In this document: positions 7,582 to 10,249 of the stretch, piece after piece
Layout of the letters: each line of letters opens with the position of its first letter
Position numbering within the stretch: position 1 is the first letter of the stretch
From: an uncultured Bacteroidota bacterium
GTDB taxonomy: Bacteria; Bacteroidota; Bacteroidia; Chitinophagales; Chitinophagaceae
DNA length: 10,249 nt
Direction: 5' to 3'
Assembly (NCBI GenBank): GCA_903825095.1
Contig: CAIJZF010000238.1
Location: forward strand, 1 to 10,249
Made by a program: the position numbers and the translations under genes
The notes under the pieces: generated by a model
What the model saw: the letters and a program-made list of their open reading frames with translations, nothing else
The model's database searches: none
What the model was told of the DNA's origin: nothing

Positions 7582-7584
7582 ATA

Positions 7585-8700
7585 ATGAAAAAGAAAATAG
7601 CAGTCATCCTAGGAGATGGCATTGGTCCAGAAGTAACAGAGCAATCTATTAAGGTATTAAATATCATTGCTAAACAATTCAAGCATGAGTTTAGTTATGA
7701 GCATGCTTTAATGGGCGCTATTGCCATTGATAAAACTGGAAATCCCTTACCAGATGAAACTATTAAAATATGTTTAGCTAGCGATGCTATTTTATTTGGA
7801 GCCATTGGCGATCCTAAATATGATAACGACCCAACGGCTAAAGTGCGTCCTGAACAAGGTTTATTAAAACTTAGAAAAGAATTACAATTATTTGCCAATA
7901 TTCGTCCGGTAAAAACTTATGAGACCTTACAACATCTAACCCCTTTAAAACCAAGGATACTTGAAAATGTAGACTTCATTATTTTTAGAGAATTAACAGG
8001 AGGTATTTATTTTGGAGATAAAACTTTAAGTGCCGATGGTACAGTGGCCACCGATAACTGTTCTTATTCAGTAGCAGAAATTGAACGCATAGCGCATTTA
8101 GCTTTTCAATATGCACAAAAAAGAAAAAAGAAATTAACCTTGGTAGACAAAGCCAATGTTTTAGAAACTTCAAGACTATGGCGTAAAGTGGTACAAAAAA
8201 TGGCGGGTGAATATAAAGACGTTACAGTTGATTATTTATTTGTAGACAATGCGGCCATGCAAATTATTTTAAACCCAGCTCAGTTCGATGTGGTTTTAAC
8301 AGAGAATTTATTTGGAGATATTATTAGTGATGAAGCTTCTGTATTAGCAGGTTCTTTAGGTATGTTACCTTCAGCATCTGTAGGTAATACTGTGGCATTG
8401 TTTGAACCTATTCATGGCTCTTATCCGCAAGCCAAAGGAAAAGATATTGCTAATCCAATGGGCTCTATTTTATCTGCAGCCATGTTACTCGATCATTTAA
8501 GCATGCAAAAAGAAGCCAGCATTGTAAGAGAAGCTGTGGACTGGTGTTTGAGTAATAAGTTTGTTTCAAAAGATATTGACGCCTTAAATAGCTATAGCAC
8601 TTCAGCGATTGGCGATTTAATATGTGAGTATATAGAAAAACAAGTAACAGGAGAAGGACATGTGCATCATGAGAGATTACATAAGTCCACCATCATCTAA
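7585..8700 (+). CDS. leuB: 3-isopropylmalate dehydrogenase
   Basis: Oxidises and decarboxylates 3-isopropylmalate to 2-ketoisocaproate with NAD+, the last pathway-specific step before transamination to leucine. The 371 residues carry the full decarboxylating-dehydrogenase set: GDGIGPEV (10-17), substrate arginines Arg97, Arg107 and Arg135, Tyr142 and Lys189 as catalytic acid-base residues, and metal ligands Asp221, Asp245 and Asp249. They track Thermus LeuB (Arg94/104/132, Tyr139, Lys185, Asp217/241/245) with steady offsets. PEQGLLKLRKEL (89-100) marks IPMDH rather than isocitrate dehydrogenase. Two features stand out: Gln282 in HGSYPQAKGK, where Thermus and E. coli LeuB have the Asp that holds the NAD ribose, and a short His-rich tail (HVHHERLH, 359-366) beyond the usual end. 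Glu substrates such as isocitrate or tartrate are unlikely given the leu context. Confidence 0.96.
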   Translation: MKKKIAVILGDGIGPEVTEQSIKVLNIIAKQFKHEFSYEHALMGAIAIDKTGNPLPDETIKICLASDAILFGAIGDPKYDNDPTAKVRPEQGLLKLRKELQLFANIRPVKTYETLQHLTPLKPRILENVDFIIFRELTGGIYFGDKTLSADGTVATDNCSYSVAEIERIAHLAFQYAQKRKKKLTLVDKANVLETSRLWRKVVQKMAGEYKDVTVDYLFVDNAAMQIILNPAQFDVVLTENLFGDIISDEASVLAGSLGMLPSASVGNTVALFEPIHGSYPQAKGKDIANPMGSILSAAMLLDHLSMQKEASIVREAVDWCLSNKFVSKDIDALNSYSTSAIGDLICEYIEKQVTGEGHVHHERLHKSTII

Positions 8701-8727
8701 GAAACATTTTATTAAAGAATTTCAAAT

Positions 8728-10249
8728 ATGGCACTAAATAAATATTCTAAAACAATCACACTCGATCCAACCCAACCAGCAGCGCAAGCTATGTTTTATG
8801 GTATTGGATTAACCGATGCCGATTTACAAAAAGCGCAGGTGGGTGTGGTGAGTATGGGCTACGATGGTAACACTTGTAATATGCATTTAAATGCACTCGC
8901 TGATGATATTAAAAAAAGCATTTGGGAGAATGATTTAGTGGGACTTACTTTTCATACCATTGGTGTGAGTGATGGCATGAGTAATGGTACACCTGGTATG
9001 CGTTATTCATTAGTAAGTAGAGATGTGATTGCAGATAGTATTGAAACAGTTTGTGGTGCACAATATTATGACGCTTTAATAGCAGTGCCAGGTTGTGATA
9101 AAAATATGCCAGGTTCTTTAATTGCGATGGGAAGATTAAACCGTCCTTCTATTATGATTTACGGAGGAACCATTGCACCGGGTCATTACAATGGACAAGA
9201 TTTAAATATTGTTTCTGCCTTTGAAGCACTTGGACAAAAAATGGCAGGTGAATTAACTGAAGCCGATTTCAAAGGTATTATACAACATGCATGTCCGGGT
9301 GCTGGTGCTTGTGGTGGAATGTATACAGCCAACACAATGGCATCGGCTATTGAAGCATTGGGTATGAGTTTACCTTATTCGTCTTCTAATCCAGCACTTA
9401 GTGAAGAGAAACAACAAGAATGTAAGGATGCAGGCAAGGCCATTCGTTTATTATTAGAACGCGATATAAAACCACGTGATATTATGACACGCAAAGCATT
9501 TGAAAATGCAGTAGCAGTGATTATGGTATTAGGCGGAAGCACCAATGCAGTACTACATATGATTGCCATGGCGAAAAGTGTGGGCGTATCTTTTACGCAA
9601 GACGACTTTCAAGCCATTAGCGATAAAATTCCAGTGCTTGCCGATTTCAAACCATCGGGAAAATATTTAATGCAAGACTTACATCAGTATGGTGGTGTGC
9701 CTGCTGTGATGAAATATATGTTAGCACAGGGCTGGATACATGGAGACTGTTTAACAGTTACTGGAAAAACCATGGCAGAAAATTTAGTAACTGCACCCGA
9801 TTTAGATTTTAAGAAGCAAGATATTATTCATCCAAAAGAAAGTCCTATCAAAGCAACAGGACATTTACAAATATTGTATGGCAATTTAGCAACGGGCGGA
9901 AGTGTTGCAAAAATTTCTGGTAAGGAAGGAGATGTATTTGAAGGACCTGCGCGTGTATTTGATGGAGAACAATCTTTAATAGAGGGTATCAATTCAGGAA
10001 AAATAAAAAAGGGTGATGTAGTCGTTATAAAAAATGTAGGACCTGTAGGAGCCCCAGGTATGCCAGAAATGTTAAAACCCACTTCCGCCATTATTGGCGC
10101 GGGTTTAGGTAAGTCGGTAGCACTTATTACCGATGGACGTTTTAGTGGAGGCACGCATGGTTTTGTGGTGGGACATATTACACCCGAGTCTTATAAAGGA
10201 GGACTGATTGGACTAGTAGAAGACAATGATATGATTGAATTAAATGTAC
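8728..10249 (+). CDS. ilvD: Dihydroxy-acid dehydratase, 3' end cut by the window
   Basis: Dehydrates 2,3-dihydroxyisovalerate to 2-ketoisovalerate and the methylvalerate analogue to 2-keto-3-methylvalerate; this feeds valine, leucine (through LeuA) and isoleucine. The frame runs 507 codons from the ATG at 8728 to the right edge with no stop; the family has about 555-570 residues, so about 50-60 are missing. [2Fe-2S] ligands are Cys50 (NTCNMH), Cys123 (PGCDKNMPG) and Cys195 ([11 protein letters not shown]). Asp82 ([14 protein letters not shown]), Asp124 and Lys125 fit the Mg site, the Lys being the carbamylated one in studied homologues. [16 protein letters not shown] near the cut end carries the catalytic Ser. 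The closely related sugar-acid dehydratases (Edd and others) are made unlikely by the leu operon context and the [16 protein letters not shown] forms. The spacer after leuB is only 27 bases, so the gene is probably co-transcribed. Confidence 0.96.
   Translation, partial: MALNKYSKTITLDPTQPAAQAMFYGIGLTDADLQKAQVGVVSMGYDGNTCNMHLNALADDIKKSIWENDLVGLTFHTIGVSDGMSNGTPGMRYSLVSRDVIADSIETVCGAQYYDALIAVPGCDKNMPGSLIAMGRLNRPSIMIYGGTIAPGHYNGQDLNIVSAFEALGQKMAGELTEADFKGIIQHACPGAGACGGMYTANTMASAIEALGMSLPYSSSNPALSEEKQQECKDAGKAIRLLLERDIKPRDIMTRKAFENAVAVIMVLGGSTNAVLHMIAMAKSVGVSFTQDDFQAISDKIPVLADFKPSGKYLMQDLHQYGGVPAVMKYMLAQGWIHGDCLTVTGKTMAENLVTAPDLDFKKQDIIHPKESPIKATGHLQILYGNLATGGSVAKISGKEGDVFEGPARVFDGEQSLIEGINSGKIKKGDVVVIKNVGPVGAPGMPEMLKPTSAIIGAGLGKSVALITDGRFSGGTHGFVVGHITPESYKGGLIGLVEDNDMIELNV

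Noticed and set aside
9828..10154. 108-codon open frame on the minus strand
   Set aside because: It lies antisense within ilvD, whose protein is conserved throughout; the Pro/Ser-rich product looks like a shadow.
1..10249. CRISPR array, tRNA/rRNA, insertion sequence, toxin-antitoxin or phage defence module
   Set aside because: I saw no regularly spaced repeats, no tRNA-like or rRNA segments, no transposase or integrase motifs, and almost all DNA is accounted for by core metabolic genes.

Overview
The window looks like chromosome of an A/T-rich member of the Bacteroidota, perhaps near Chitinophagaceae (the family level is a guess). The reasons are the protein types (short LeuA, FAA1/FadD15-like acyl-CoA ligase, secreted S51 peptidase, a Bacteroidota-style helical protein of unknown function), the lack of clear Shine-Dalgarno sequences before the genes, strong use of TTA for Leu and AAA for Lys, and a TAnnTTTG-type -7 promoter box ahead of leuA. 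No rRNA, tRNA, CRISPR array, insertion sequence or other mobile element is visible.

Layout. Positions 1-1493 (+) hold the 3' three quarters or more of a long-chain acyl-CoA ligase gene that enters from the left. Positions 1538-2422 (+) encode an exported cyanophycinase-like serine peptidase (family S51). Converging on it after a 34-base gap, 2457-4028 (-) encodes a 523-residue all-helical, TPR-like protein of unknown function. A 250-base divergent intergenic region (4029-4278) carries the likely promoter of the leucine operon, a small GC hairpin with a T tract just after the predicted transcription start, and a possible 24-codon leader ORF.

From 4279 to the right edge runs one co-oriented cluster: leuA - leuC - leuD - leuB - ilvD, with gaps of 66, 46, 50 and 27 bases and no obvious terminator between the genes. 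LeuA condenses 2-ketoisovalerate with acetyl-CoA, LeuC/LeuD isomerise 2- to 3-isopropylmalate, and LeuB oxidises it to 2-ketoisocaproate. IlvD (cut by the window end) makes the 2-ketoisovalerate that feeds LeuA and valine, and the keto acid precursor of isoleucine. More ilv genes (ilvB/N/C) probably lie to the right, but that is inference.

Most of the window is ordinary core metabolism. The points worth a second look are the leuA leader (start-site hairpin plus in-frame uORF with unusual Leu codons), a LeuA with no C-terminal allosteric domain, a Gln where LeuB usually has its NAD-binding Asp, an S51 peptidase with one altered pocket residue, and the unknown solenoid protein. I did not find convincing evidence of a new multi-gene system.
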